DNA of 64,000 bases from Amborella trichopoda (GCF_000471905.2 NW_006499617.1:1988175-2052174); one strand, 5' to 3'. Positions 1-12,527 are shown, counted from the first letter of the stretch. The notes: generated from the letters alone by a model not told the origin. Numbers and translations: made by a program.

Positions 1-892
1 GATTCACAGATCGTGCATGGTGTTGGCAGCACCATGTGCGAACTGCTTGCCCTTTCTGTTTGCCCATCATTATCTCTCAGCAAGGCTCATAGACGGCACT
101 GCACACCGCCTTGACGTCTCAGTGAAGAGCACAGACGGCAAAACTTATTGCCGCCCGCAGGGGTCTCCCCCTGTTGCGTGCCTATCATAGACAGCGATGC
201 CAATCGCCACCCACAAGGGGTCGCGTCAACACCTATCGCCGTCCTCGAGCTTCCTTCGCACGCCCGGTGCCTATCGCCATCCACTAGCTTCCTTTGTTTG
301 CTCGGTGCCTTTCGCCGTCCGTGAGCTTTCTTCGTGCGCTCGATGCCTATCGCCATGCACAGGCTCGTCTTTGCGTCTCGCGCTTATCTCCACGTTCTTC
401 AGGAAGAACTATCGTCGCATGCTTCACAAACGGTTATCACCGCGCGCTTCATAAGAGGCTATCACCGCCCGCGCAGGGGTGTGTTGCCAAACGGTGATGC
501 CTAGTGTCGCCTGTAGTTCACTGCTCACCCTCCAGCTGTGAGAGGTAGTGTTTAAAGGGCCATGACACTGCTACTTCATGGTTGAGGGTGACTATGCCTA
601 GCACCGTTGGGATTCTATTTCTTCACCGTCTCATGCCTTCTCTTCATTCTCTTCCCTTCTTACTACTGAGGGTAGACTCAGTCTAGTACTGCTATAGCGG
701 CCTGACTGTCGAGCAGTATTGTCGTCATGCTGATTCTGAGTGCCATGCTCATCTTGCTGCCACCATCTTCATCCAAATCTCTCTGCTTGGTTATAGCCTT
801 AACTATCTTTATCCCTAGGGAGTTAGATTGCTAGCCACAGACCGATCCCCCATGCAGCTTCACCTACATGCCAACTCACACAATGGTCTGTG
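1..892. repeat. Partial copy of long LTR-like module (left edge)
   Basis: The first roughly 800 bases align by eye with 4310-5170. Both begin with a segment containing GCATGGTG.TGGCAGC, run through degenerate 30-40 bp GC-rich repeats built on CTATCGCCGTCC and CTTCGTGCGC, then share GAGGGTAGACTCAGTCTAG and end near CATCTTGCTGCCAC. This looks like the distal part of another copy of module A, cut by the window edge. No coding sense is seen; short open frames here fall in several phases of the repeat. Confidence 0.6.
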
Positions 893-1240
893 CTGCATGA
901 CCTTAAACTGCACAGCCATGGTCTAAATGCACGACTCTAAAACTGCATAGCCATGGTCCAAACTCTATAACCATAAACTATAGCAGAGGTCTAGTTGCAC
1001 CACCTTAAACTGCATGTCCTAGCCACATGACTTTAAACTGCATAGCCATGGTCCAAACTATATGACCTTAAACTGTAGCGGAGGTCTAGTTACACAACCT
1101 TAAACTGCACGGTCATAGTTGCATGACTTTAAACTACATAACCACAGTCCAAGCTATATGACCTTAAACCATAGTACACATCCTGGGCGTATGAAGTTAA
1201 ACTGTTTTTCTCAGGTCCTAGAGGCACGACCTTAAACTTG
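893..1240. repeat. Tandem repeat, unit based on GACCTTAAACTGCATAGCC
   Basis: About ten degenerate units of roughly 30-35 bp repeat the words GACCTTAAACTG, CATAGCCATGGTCC and GGTCTAGTTGCAC. The same array opens module B at 12831-13260, so it was present in the ancestor of both copies and is not a local expansion. No hairpin or open reading frame explains it. Confidence 0.75.
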
Positions 1241-4020
1241 CCCCCACATACACACACACCCCATTTACGTGCACTTTCATGCACACTTTCCCTAACCGGC
1301 CCATTCGTGTGCAAGCACAACCTTCATTGCTTCCCCAGTGAACCCATTCACTTCACTACTATTATTCATCATTTCCCAATGAGTCTCACCCATGTTCACA
1401 AACTGGCAAGCCATCTCACCACCCATACTCGCCGTCAACTAGTGGGTCACCATTTTTCACCCACCATTCATACATCATCAATCTTTTATAGGTAGTCTCA
1501 TGCCATCTCCCCAAAGTGATCCAAAACCACCATCATACTCACTCCATGGCCTCTAAAGACTGCTATTCATCACCACTACGGTCCAGTTGTATGACCCTAA
1601 ACTATAGTACACGTCCTAACTGCATGATGTTAAAAAGCTTCGCACAGGTCTCGAAGGCATGACCCTAAACACGCCTTCACAAAAAATCGAGCATGGTGTA
1701 CACCTGAACAAGGGAACGCCATGAGTAAAAATGGTGGACAGGCATGGTCATGAAACCATGAGTAATAAAGTTCCGTGAAAAGAAAAACGGTGAAAACTCC
1801 AAAAGGGCACTGTGAGAAAAAATGGATGAAAATGATGTACATGGCCACAAGATCATAGGTAAAAGTGCCCAAAAATAAAGGAAGTTGGTGAAAACCATCT
1901 TTACGGTGCCACTTCTTCTGTTCAAGTGAAAACCCGCAAAGGGTGCTTGGACCAACAAAAGAAGGTTGGCATAGCACCACAGTGTCAGTCAGCACCCAAT
2001 TGCCTAAACAAGCATAATTCTAGCTAAAGAGGTCTATGCAAAATCCTCAACTGCCAGCATCCAATCACAACGTAAAATGACTCACCTGGGAGTGAGAGCC
2101 TCATACGATCTCCCACACGTCACCTCCAAAAACAACAAGAGTCCTTGAGGGTGAGGAAGACGACCAAAAGATCCCTCCAAAATGCTAAAGATCCCCATTA
2201 AGGCAAGAAACTGATGCATTCAGGGCCCAACCTGCCAGAGACTTCAGGGTTATTCCTCGCCATGAGATCACCTAGCCAAAAACATTCCTTAGTTGACAGG
2301 CCCAGATCTTCGAGACAGGTCAGAAGCCCCTGATTGGACCTGACAGGATGGGGCCTACGAGGCCACCTCGCCAAAATTCCCCCTAGCCAATAGGCCCAGG
2401 TCTTCAAGACAGGTCAGAAGCCCTCGAATGGACCCCACTCGATGAGACCTACAAAGATACCCAGATCATCAAAAGAAACCTGGTGTAGCAGCAAATAATG
2501 CAGACCAAAGGTTCATAGCCCTTAGTTGCCACATAGGCCCGATTCTAACCAATGAGATCCCTACAAAATCCTCAAGCTGTAAGAATCACAAATAGTCCCT
2601 CGAGGGTCTATAGATCCCTCAAAAAGTCTCTTCTCCCCCTAAAGTCTCTACGGATGGAGTTGTACATTGCATACAAACATCTGAGCATCCTTTCTGAATG
2701 TTGTCCCTCTAGTTTCTCTCGAAGAACAACATTCAGTGGGGCAAGCTATTTGATGACATTTTTTAGCACCTTGGTCCCCGGTCAGTAAAGCCTAACAAAC
2801 ATCAAAAATTATGATAGTCTCAAAATAGCCTCAGAACTGATCAAGAACTTCATGAGGATTCTTAAGAGTCTCCTATCAAGTTTTGTTGCATTCCAACATG
2901 TCTAAGACAGTGCTGATTGAGAAACAATTTCGGTAAAATCAGCCTCTAGCACCCTGAAATGGACCCTTATAGCTAAAACTACATTGTCGGTGCATCAAAT
3001 TGCTATGAGACCACTGACAATGGATCCGACACAATAGCAAACCCCTGGGGGTCAAATTTCAGCTTAAACAGACATTTCAAAAAGAAGTTATAGGCAAACG
3101 AGCGAAACAGGAGGAGCCGCACGGGATTCCTGTGTGGCCACCCTGCAACTCAACTCCATTAAAAGGGTAGTCACAAGCAGTGAATTTCGACGTTCATATC
3201 TCACCCGTCTCGAGTCGAATCGCTCTCAAATTTCGTGAACATGTTTTTCTCATCAAGACGAGCGTTTTGATATGTGGTACGCCTCGTGACGATGCCCGAG
3301 CGTGAAGAAAAGCTAGAGCGAAGTTGCTGATCAGTGAAGAAAGTGCAGGAAAATCAGTAGCATCGCACCTGGCTTGAGCTGCCAAATCACATTGTTCGGG
3401 AGATCGATCGATGTGAAAACAATTCCATCGCGTGCGTATGGTCCAGAGTTATCTCTAGTGCGAACCCCATACATGATGAACGATCGGATTCTGCACATGA
3501 AGCCGATGAAGTGATTGCAAATTTCGGCGCTAGAATTCTTGATTCCAGCCAAAACTCCAAAGTCGCAAAATCTTCATTCGGACATGCAATCGACCTGCGT
3601 TTGTTGTCACGCGATGGTGACGGCATGCTCAGTCTGATCCAGTAAAAAAATGATAGAAAAACATCAAGGAACGAGCACACCATCAATCCAAAGTTTCAAG
3701 ATTCATTCAAATTTCAAGTTCCATGATCGTGCCCTAAAAACACGATCCATGGCTTGAAGTTGGTATCAAATCGATCGCCATGCCGAGTCCTATAAGAAAA
3801 CAATCATCTTTCGATCAAACGGGCATTAGAAAGGATCATCCATGAAAGATCATACAAGTTTTAGGGCAGCACAGGGACTGTTTTGAAATTCCTCATATTG
3901 TTAGGAAGGTGCATATCTATCATTTTGCACCCTATTTTCCTATTTCTTTAATTCAATTAAATATTAATTTTCAGCAATTGGATTTAATTTTGTTCAATCC
4001 ACCTATGTTTGGGCACAATT

Positions 4021-4030
4021 CTATATATAC
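4021..4030 (+). promoter_or_regulatory. TATA-like box of module A
   Basis: CTATATATAC lies after a CCACCTATGTTTGGGCACAATT context. It is followed about 80 bp later by a purine-rich GAGAGAGAGAAAG leader and then by CAAGGTAAATTT, which looks like a splice donor. Equivalent TATA boxes with similar downstream layout occur at 11914-11922 and 16028-16037. The threefold recurrence supports a real promoter of the element family. Confidence 0.45.
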
Positions 4031-4309
4031 GACATACTACCATTATACACAGAACCCTCATTCATTCACGAAGGAGAACTTTCCTTAATAAAATTTCTCT
4101 TTCAGCTCATTGTTGGGTCACGTTTGGAGAGAGAGAGAAAGAAAGGAGAGAGAAAATTTTGAATCGGTACCCTTTGGCTCAAGGTAAATTTACTCTCTCT
4201 TCTTTTCTTTCTTCTCCTTCTTCTTCATCTGAACTCCTCCCAGAAGACATGCACAACAGTGGCAGTGTTGTGCACGCCTCTTTCTTCTCTTTTCTCCCTT
4301 TTGTGGTTT

Positions 4310-4870
4310 CACAAATCACGCATGGTGATGGCAGCGCCATGTATGAACTGCTTGCCCTTTTTGTTTGCTCGTCGTTATCTCTCAGCGATGCTCGCAGACG
4401 GCGCTGCTAACCGTATTGCACAGAGGTGTTTTCGACGTCTCAGTGAAGGGCACAGAAAGCGAAACTTATTGCCGCCCGCAAGGGTCTCCCCCTGTTGCAC
4501 GCCTATCACAGACGGCAATGCCATTCGCGGCCCGTGAGGGGTCATGGTAACACCTATCGTTGTCGAAAAGCTTCCTTCGCACGCCCAGTGTCTATCATCG
4601 TCCGCGAGCTTCCATCGTGCGCTAGGTGCCTATCGCCGTCTTTGAGCTTTCTTCGTGCGCTTGATGCCTATCGCCGTGCGCAAGCTCCCCTATGTGTTTC
4701 ATGCCTTTCGTTGCGTGCCTCTGGAAGAACTATCGCCATGCGCAGCCTCCCCTTTTTGTCCCATACCTTTCGCCGTGTTCCTTCAAAAGAACTATCGTCG
4801 CGTGCTTCACAAACGACTATCACCGCGTGCTTCATAAGAGGCTATCGTCGCCCATGCAAGGGTGTGCTGC
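4310..4870. repeat. GC-rich degenerate minisatellite within module A
   Basis: Units of about 35 bp carry CTATCGCCGTCC, GTGCGCTTGATGC and CTTCACAAACGACTATCACCGC. The same array lies at about 1-480. In module B the matching position is occupied by a different, hairpin-forming minisatellite (16763-17605). Open frames across it, such as 4495-4944, are by-products of the repeat. Confidence 0.6.
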
Positions 4871-5405
4871 CTTCATGTGTTGCCAAACGATGGTGCTTAG
4901 CACCCCCTGTAGTTCACTGTTCACTCTCCAGCCGTGAGCAGTAGTGTCTAGCGCTGTCCAAGGGCCATGACACTATTACTTCACGGATGAGGGTGGCGAT
5001 GCCTAACATCGTCGGGATTCTATTTCTTCGTCATCTCGTGGCTTCTCTTCATTCTCTTCCATTCTTACTCGACTGAGGGTAGACTCAGTCTAGCACTGCT
5101 ATAGTGGTCTGGTTGTCGAGCATTATTGTTGTCACTGGTTCTGAGTGTCATGCTCATCTTGCTGCCACACCAGATTAAGACAGTCATATCGACCTTGGTT
5201 TCGAGTGAAATTTCGTTGCACTAGTCTGAGTTACCATACCCGTCTTGCTACCACTCCGAGTTGATCAATGCACTGGTCCAACTATCATGCTAGTCTCATC
5301 CCCTTGTCGAGTCCCCTCTTCTTTTCTCCTCTCATTCAAACCTCCTTCTTTTCATCACCTTAACTTCTCACCTTCTCAGTCATATGAAGGTACATTGCCC
5401 TAAGA

Positions 5406-5900
5406 CAAGGGTGGGTCATTCGGCCCATTTGTCTTGCAAATTAACCATTGTAGTGTTGTGTAGAAAACCAGGAGATTGTAGGTCAAGGGAGGTGATTCCA
5501 AACCAGTTGAAGTAGTTGGGGGGCTTTCCGTCGTGATCTAAGAGGATGCCCACGCAAGTCAACCTGAGTAAGTCATGGGCCCAGGTGAGGTTAGTCCCCA
5601 TCTCACATCCAAAATTTATCTCTCACTAGTTGGACACCTGCCCTCGTTCTGTGAACGAGGTTCCCGAGAAAGCGATCTCAGGTCTCGGGTCTTTGAACCC
5701 GAGACACATATCACCCGATCACCTAAATATGGGGAGGCGATATCGATGCACCTAAATCACCTACCTCCCAAAAAAAAAAATTGCAAAGGCCTTGATCGAA
5801 AACCCCAATGGGCGTTTAAGGCAACAATGAATGAATTCAAATGCCTTCCCACTAGGCCTTTGAGGTCATCCTCTCATTTCCCTTATTAAAAAAGGGAAGA
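5406..5900. other. Leader-like segment after module A, with tRNA-like arm
   Basis: This stretch has no gene. A segment near 5515-5600 (GGGGGGCTTTCCGTCGTGATC) resembles 51178-51260 (GGGGGGCTTTCTATAGTGATT), so it belongs to a repeated element, probably the leader that follows the LTR. Near 5680-5715 CTCGGGTCTTTGAACCCGAGAC can fold as an arm and resembles a pol III B box, but no complete tRNA fold is seen. A 10-base A tract lies near 5770. Confidence 0.35.
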
Positions 5901-8900
5901 GACAAGGTTTGAGGAAGGAACGCGAGAAGTAAACCACCAACGGACTAAGCATGAGGGCAAGAATAGAGAAAGAGAACCATCTTATTCTTGCGTCAAAGGG
6001 GATACAAAAATTTTGACGAGTCTCGGAGTCCGCAAGTAAAAGAATAGGTAAAAAATGGGGAGCCCTCAAATCCTCAAAAAACCATTGAGTGCATCTTTGA
6101 TCTTCACTCTTAATTATTTCGCAAGCCGCATCGCAGCCTGCTTCTACTCTTTCAGCCGAGAAATGTCTTTGGCAACTGCATCTGCCAAATCGTTGACTCC
6201 CGCTGTCCCAAAGCCAGCCGCTCTAACTCCCGAGACTGCCGGTGCACCATCTCCTACTGTAAACTTCATTGAGATTTCAATGTAGCCTCGCGGACCTGCA
6301 ATGCCCCCCTATCTCATCCTCCACGGCCTAGATCTCACTAGAGAAACCCGCAATTTCTCCCGTGAGGCGACCTTGAAGAGAAACGAGTTGAGCCCTCGAC
6401 TGTTCATGCTTCTGCATAACAGCTCGTTTACTAGCCAAACTCTTCTCCAAAACAAACAAGTGTTCCTCATGTGATGCCCACACTTCAGTTTAGCATAAAA
6501 GGGCTTGGGCTCCCCAATCTGTGAGATCCTGCAGCAGTCTTTCAAGATGGCCGAAGGTTTCCTTATCAGGGTACATAGTCTGTAGACCGACTGCGCAAGC
6601 CCCAAAATCCTACACCCTTCCCCTAAAATATGAAAGAGGACACCCCTTTATCCTCTGAAGGATGGAGCATAACATCCATCTCACCATGAGCACCTTAGCA
6701 TCCGGGGGTCATGAGAGAGGAGCTAAAGAGTCGACTACATTGAGAGGAGGAACTTCAAGGACAGGGTCCCCAACAACGATAGCCAAAGACTCTCCCAAGG
6801 AAGCAACAGGCTCAGACGAAGGGTCTTCCACATTCACCTCTGGGACTAACGATTCTAGAGCCAGTGCGGCCGCCATCCTAGAAGGAGAAACTCCCGATGA
6901 GGGTGTATCTTTTTGCCGCACCTCCGAGACAGTCAAAGTAGGCACCGCAAGGCGGGCAGAGGACACAACACTGTTGCTGATGAGAGGTGTTGCTTCGTAC
7001 TCATCCTTAGAGGGAGGACCCTCTGATTCACACCCCGAACTGGATGAGGAAAAAATTGACCCTCTAGATCGAGCCGCAATCGTTCCTAGCTCTGCTACCA
7101 AAGCCGAAATGGGCATTACGGCAGGTGGAGTAGAGGCTATATGAACTCCCACCCGTGCACGTTTCACAGGGGAGATGTTGGAGATGCATCCGCGGTGAGC
7201 AAACCTTTTTTGCTCACACGAGTCCTTCCTGCCAATCCCAAGGAAGCAAACTTTGATTTCTTCGTCCCTTTCCTATTTCTCCACCCTTTCTATCTTCCCT
7301 CTCCTTAAGGGGAGCACTCGTCGGCTCTACAGCCGCAAGAACCCTCCGGCCATGCTTTGGTTTATCAATTGGGTCAGAACGCAGCCCACTTCCTCCTGGA
7401 GCAATCAAACGTTGGGCGGGTCTTTCTTCACTACTCGAGATCGCACCTTCCCTTGTCCCCCAAAAAATGAGGTTGAGGTCATCAAAAAGAGACTTTGTCT
7501 CACCCCGCATTGACAAATATGTCATACCAGCCTCGTCGTTGTCTCAAGAGCAAGGTTTAGCAAGCTTTCTCGAATCAGCAGGGTAATAGTCTAAATCAAA
7601 AACCTGGGAGAAAGACGGAGTAAACTCCTTCCCAGTCCTACCTTCTTGTTTAAAGCTATTGATATCCTGCCGTGGGTGATCTAGGTGCCAATACGCACAG
7701 TTCGTAGAATGCCGGTAGTCCTCAGTCACACGACCCATTCGACCATAATGAGGGACCACAAACTTGCTTAGCCTCAGGAGGTCGAGAAAAGTCTCCCATG
7801 CCATCCTCATGTCAAGGTTGGTCCAGGCCTCACAACACTTCCCCAAGGGACTCAGAGTCATGCAGCCTGCCCGCCACTTTTCCCATACTTCTTCTCGAAG
7901 AATATGGGAGAGCAACATCCTTGGTCCAGGCTGTGCTGACGCACAAAGTGGTGAGGGAAATAACCCTTTATCGTTTTGTCCCCTACACCTCTGTACGGAA
8001 GAATGCAACATTATACACTCACAAGGTACATGGCCTCGTATTTGTGGTTGCCCCATTGAGCACCCTGTCAAAAGCGTCAATAAAGACGTTATCAGAAGGG
8101 CCACTTACTGGAAAAGGACTTCAGTTGGTGAAGAAGGAAGTATTAGTCAGGAGCTCGTGGACTCTCTCCAGCTCCCTAGGCACATCCTTCATCTCGAAAT
8201 TCTTTAACATATGAGGATAGATAGCCTCTATTAGGTTACCATTAATCTCATATATCACCGGGAAATATGCAGAGAGCCACTCAAAAATGTAATGAACCGG
8301 GAAGCTTGTAGTAAAACGCCCAAGAAAGCCTTCATCCACACGACCTCACTCCCACTGTCCTTTGAAGGAGCTTTACCACAAGCAATAGCCCCCAACCCAT
8401 GGAAGATGCTGCACAAAATAGGCTAAGCTAGTGCGAAGCCTGTCCCTTGGGCCATCATGCTAGCCATGTAAAAGCAGCCTGTCCGACAAGGAGAACTTGC
8501 ATTGAAAAAAGACCATGAAAGTAGCCAAGTATACGCGGTCACGCCCCTCTCGCCTAAGTGGGGTAACTGTTCTATTGGAAGCCTTAATGGCCTCCGCCGT
8601 TAGCGTGTTGTCACTCCACGAGATGCTTGAACTAGCGTCCTCACCGTCTTGGTGGATACCATGGAAATAATCCCTCCACGCTTCAAAATGCACCCCGCCG
8701 AACTTGAGCTTGGTGTCCGAGAGCAAGAGCTGATAAATCTCAAACAACACGCTGAGACCAAAAGGAGCCGACCTACCCTTGATGACTCGGTCACCAAAAA
8801 TAGCCGGGTTGCTAGGTATGAACTCCTCATACTCTTTCCCCAATAGGGGTAGGTCACCCACGAAGTAAGAATCTAGAAGGGTGATTCCTACTTCACCGAC

Positions 8901-9660
8901 ATCCAAGTGTCAAATGTTAGTCTTGTGGGACCATGCCTCCAACAAAGCTTTGATGGTATTGGAGCAGTAGTCAAAATAGCCAACCTAGCAGTGACACGTC
9001 ACGGCAAGCCCACATTCTTTCACGATGCCAACAAAAGAATCAAGGATGTCAAACGTCGAAGTGTTGTACCTAACCACAAATTGATGCTCTCCCTCAAAGC
9101 GAAGAGCATCGGCTGCCCATTGAAGGCCCGGTTTGGCCAACATCCTCTTCTTCAGCGTATGCATAACCTCTCTAGAAGCAAAGTCCTTGTATAGGGCATG
9201 ATACAGGGGTACGCCATCCCTTTGAATGAAAGACTCCCCGTCAGCATTCCCATACATCCGGAGTTCGGTGCTTTCTCCTGCATATGTGATGCTTGAAGGC
9301 CATTTAACATCCTCGATGGGTGCAAGGTCCCCGAGTGAGATGCCCCTAACCAGAGAGGCACCTGTATAATAATCGGTCCCCAGCTCTTCCTCATGAGGTA
9401 ACTGATTCACTTGGAGGATCCTCACCACAAAGAAACAAAAGAAAAGGAGTGAGAAACCTAGATCATAGGGCTCAATGAGAACCAAGGAAAAGGAACAAAA
9501 GGTATTAAGACATCCAACTGCCCAAGGAAAAAATCAAAGAAGAAGAGCCTTAATGGAAGGAGGGCCAGAAGTCATATTAGCCATTACCAACAATAAGCGC
9601 TCGACGGTAGGGGACTCTGCTAGGAGAGAGACGATGAAAGGCAGTGCAGTTAGAAGATAG
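5900..9660 (-). pseudogene. Antisense plant mobile domain (PMD) reading frame of a Ty3/gypsy fossil
   Basis: Minus-strand frames read as a PMD protein of the kind carried by Tat-lineage Ty3 elements. An N-terminal segment lies in 8985-9485. A core in 8460-8906 has the family signature GEVGITLLDSYFVGDLPLLG followed by YEEFIP. Around 8121-8339 comes FPVHYIFEWLSAYFP. A Ser/Pro/Glu-rich, low-complexity tail containing KRARVGV lies in 6709-7167. In the family the PMD lies in the first half and a low-complexity or coiled-coil tail follows. Here the frame is broken, with perhaps half a dozen breaks, so it is a fossil. It lies opposite to the TATA-like boxes of the flanking modules. Antisense extra frames of this type are a known feature of some Tat elements. 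The family assignment is solid; the exact limits are not. Confidence 0.7.
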
Positions 9661-10136
9661 AAAGGAAATTAGGTTTTTTACTTCAGATGAAAAGCCCTCA
9701 AAAAAATGAGAACTGCCCCTGCGCGTCCCTTTTATAAAGCCAAAAGAAGAGATGTCGTATTACGTAAAACCGGCGGGGTGACACATGGCCCAATCATGAT
9801 GGAGCATGAACGCCACGCGAAGCGATACGTCTCACAAAAATGGGGGCACGGGAGTGCAACCGGCATGCAAACTAAAGCACCGCACAAGTGAAACGTCGCA
9901 AGAATCAGAGCTACAAAAGTACGAATGGCATGTTGTTTTACATCATTTTTGACATGCTTATGTTCCTCACAAATATGGAGAGAGTCAGTGAAAACTCGGT
10001 ACTGTTAGTACTCAAAACATTGACAGACCAAAGTTGTACTATGGAATAAGCCTCAATCTAGACAACCTGAGAAGAGTACTATCGTATCAAAGAAATACAT
10101 TATAATGGGAGCCCTATGTTGGTGGCTTTAGAACGG
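9661..10136. other. Non-coding stretch between PMD fossil and duplicated block
   Basis: I see no gene or clear repeat boundary. The sequence grades from AG-rich upstream flank of the PMD frame into the U3-like block that is duplicated from 10137 on. Confidence 0.4.
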
Positions 10137-11480
10137 TACCAGACCATCGTTTCCATATTCAGAACGTCAAAAAACCCTCGGAGACCAATTTTGGGCTTAA
10201 TTGGACCATCCTAATGGGGTCTACGCCCAAACTACCTCAAAACGGGGAGGTTTTACACTATCGCGGTGCGGCTGCACTGAACCAGTCCCCAAACATGAAG
10301 ACTGCGACATCACATCTCGAGAGGGACTTCAAGGACACACAAAACCTTCGTCTGGAATCAAAAAATTATCTAACTTGGATATGTCCTAGATCATGGCTAC
10401 CCCGTCATTTTGACCTAGGGCATGCACCGTAGCACGACCCAGAGTCAAACTTCTTCTTGAAAAAAGGTGAGCACAAAACCATAAAAATCAGGGTTTTAAG
10501 AAAAAGACTCCTCGAATGTCGTGAAACACTGCTCCAGATTCGTGCATTGGATCATCGCGAAATCAAGTTCAATGCAACCACCTTGCGAAGAACTGCAAAC
10601 TGGTGTAAGTGTTGTACTTAATTTAAGGTTGGATAAGAAAAGACCCCAGGTCACAGATAAAGCAGGTCCGCTCGGTCGACGAAATCCAGTTTTGTACGTC
10701 ATTTTTTATGTACCTCCATGAGCTCATGCAAATAAGGAGAGGGCCGATGACAGTCTGGTCTCGTGGGTTCACGAAATACCTGCAAGCCAGGATTGTGTCG
10801 AAAAATAAAGCCTCCAGCCTATTGACCTTGGTGTCGTGCCCCAGCACTAAAGAAGGACCCTCCATTGTATCCATATGATAGAGGCTGCAACAGGGCACCA
10901 GACCATCGGCATTGTGCTCAAAACATCAAAAAACCCCTGAGGACAAAATTTGGGCTCAATCGGACCCCTCTAGAAGGGTTTATGCTCATGCGGCCTCGCA
11001 ACTCATGGGCTTTACCATAGTGCGATGCTGCTTCACCAAACCAGTCCCGAAAATGGGGTTGTTACAATGTTTTTCGATAGAAACTTCTCCAACCTACGGT
11101 GCCTTTCTTTGAAATCATACCGAACTCAAATGTTGACATGTTCTAGATCACGCTAGCCCCATCATTTTGACCTAAGGCACTCACTGTGGCGTGACTGGGA
11201 ACCCCTATTACTCTAAAGAGGAAAGCAGCAGGAGAAACTAGGACAAAAAAAAAAGGGGGTTCAACAGGCTCGATTCAGTGAAGCATAGCTCAAAATCCAG
11301 GCCATGGATTGATGCGAGGAAGAGTTCAAAAGAACCACCTCACATAGAGCTACATTCTGGTATGACTCTTGCATTCAATCCCTTATTCAATGAATGAAAG
11401 CCCTCAAGTCACCAAAAAAGCCAATCCAGTCGGTTGCCGGAATCCCTTTCTCAGGTAACCTTCCAAAATAGCTAAAGATG
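10137..11480. repeat. Diverged tandem duplication, period about 760 bp
   Basis: About 10137-10720 matches about 10900-11480 in order: AGACCATCG; CAAAAAACCC followed by GAGGACAAAATTTGGGCT; a GCGGCTGCACTGAACCAGTCCC / GCTGCTTCACCAAACCAGTCCC pair; GATCACGCTAGCCCCATCATTTTGACCTA; and a final CAGTCGGTTGCCGGAATCC-like end. The block sits directly upstream of the TATA-like box near 11914, so it may be a duplicated U3 (enhancer-like) part of an LTR. No open reading frame is conserved between the halves. Confidence 0.6.
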
Positions 11481-11829
11481 CAAATCTACACCAAATAGGC
11501 CCCAACTTGTTGCAAAACGACTGCAATGACCTACACTTTGACTTGCAAGAAGAGTTAGGAGCTAAAACGATGCAGCTCAAAGATGCATCAGCAAACAACG
11601 TTCACAAAACTGGTCAGACTTTCACCCTGGAGAAGAAGGCCACCACTGCTCAATTGAAGGGCATCAAAACGCTCGCAATTGAATGAAGAGTGAAGATATG
11701 TTGCTGAAAAGGCCAAACAGTTGCCCCAAGTTGCAGGACCAGCTTCCAAGGTCTTCCCATGGTGGAGCAGCCTGCATGCAGGGAAAATCTCGTCATTCCG
11801 GCAAAAGATCACGGGGATATTTTGGTCAT

Positions 11830-12120
11830 TTGAGTCTAATTTTGGATTATTTTCAATTTCTTTAATTGTAATTAAACTTGGATTTTGAGCATTCACCCCT
11901 GTTTGGTGAATCCTCTATATAAGCAAGCTAAGCTCATTTGTAAAAGGGTCCAGAAAATCGCTCCAAAAGGTCGCCTTTTTGGAAGCTCCAATATCCTAAA
12001 GGCTGGGAAGAACTTAGGCTAGTTCATTCTTGTTTTGTATTATTTTGTGAGCCCTGAGCCCATTCAAGAGAGAAGAGAGGAAGAGAGAGAAAACTTTGAG
12101 AAGGAGGGTACGCCTGAGTG
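11830..12120 (+). promoter_or_regulatory. Third promoter-like block of the Ty3-type modules
   Basis: TTTCTTTAATTGTAATTAAA, then TTTTGAGCATTCACCCCTGTTTGGTGAATC, then CTATATAAG at 11914-11922, then a leader with AGAGAGAAGAGAGGAAGAG. Module B has the same order at 15930-16140 and module A at 3940-4160. The upstream sequence differs from A and B while the core promoter is shared, as in related families with exchanged U3 regions. Confidence 0.45.
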
Positions 12121-12185
12121 CGCGGTCCTGTAGACACCGCAGTTGCGCAGGTCATCCCATTTCTCCTGAGCCAAGTCATTCCTTC

Positions 12186-12232
12186 TCTCTCTCACACTTT
12201 CTCACTCACTCTCTCTCTCTCTCTCTCTTCCC
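12186..12232. repeat. CT microsatellite
   Basis: Imperfect (CT)n, mostly TCTCTCTC with a few CACTTTCTCACTCA interruptions. It sits in the transcribed part of the third promoter block. Confidence 0.85.
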
Positions 12233-12504
12233 CTCACTTCCGTGCGTGACCCTGTCCGTGCGGAAGGCCCCACCCATCCACGAGCCCACGTACTTGTGCT
12301 AACCTGTGAGCCTCTGCCCTCGACTTCTACCCATGCCCCCTTTAGTGGCCAGCAAACCCTTCTGAAAGGGCATTCAGGGAGGGACATCACTTCTTATCTA
12401 TAAGTAAGAGGGCTCGCGTGTCCACCGCACGCCAGACCTTCGCAGTTGTTTGAGAGAGGGTTTCCTCACCCCCGCGCGGAGGGAAACCAGGACCCCACCG
12501 ACAT

Positions 12505-12527
12505 CAATTGGTCACTCCACTGGAGAT
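12505..12527 (+). other. Primer-binding-site-like sequence
   Basis: CATCA followed by ATTGGTCACTCCACTGGAG resembles the end of an LTR followed by a tRNA-complementary primer site of the TGGTGACTC.GCTGGGGA type that I associate with Ogre/Tat elements. It would place the end of the third LTR-like block near 12508. Only about 320 bp of leader-like sequence follows before module B begins. This is a motif match from memory and is not verified. Confidence 0.35.

Larger units (their letters stand above)
893..5405 (+). mobile_element. Long LTR-like module A, Ty3/gypsy Tat/Ogre-like fossil
   Basis: A block of about 4.5 kb collinear with 12831-18345. Shared landmarks in the same order are: a GACCTTAAACTGCATAG tandem tract; a GCCCATTCGTGTGC segment; a segment near 1500-1730 containing CACAGGTCTCGAAGGCATGA; a segment near 3190-3300 containing CAAGACGAGCGTTT; a TATA-like box; a short purine-rich leader; and a pyrimidine-rich stretch ending near GTACATT. 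Such length and layout fit the very long LTRs of the Tat/Ogre lineage. I could not see clean TG...CA ends or a target duplication, so the assignment as an LTR is inference. The copy is old; identity to module B is only moderate by eye. Confidence 0.5.

Noticed and set aside
4495-4944. 149-residue plus-strand frame
   Set aside because: It lies entirely in the GC-rich minisatellite of module A. Two overlapping frames are equally open and the matching region at 1-480 has different frames.
5680-5715. tRNA gene suggested by CTCGGGTCTTTGAACCCGAGAC
   Set aside because: Only one arm folds. No acceptor, D or anticodon arms are found at the right spacing, so at most it is a tRNA-derived remnant.
6662-7144. 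Plus-strand 160-residue frame rich in Ser, Thr and Gly
   Set aside because: It is the shadow of the low-complexity tail of the minus-strand PMD frame, which has family support.
7764-8214. Two overlapping plus-strand frames of 138-147 residues
   Set aside because: They lie opposite the minus-strand PMD fossil and show no domain of their own.
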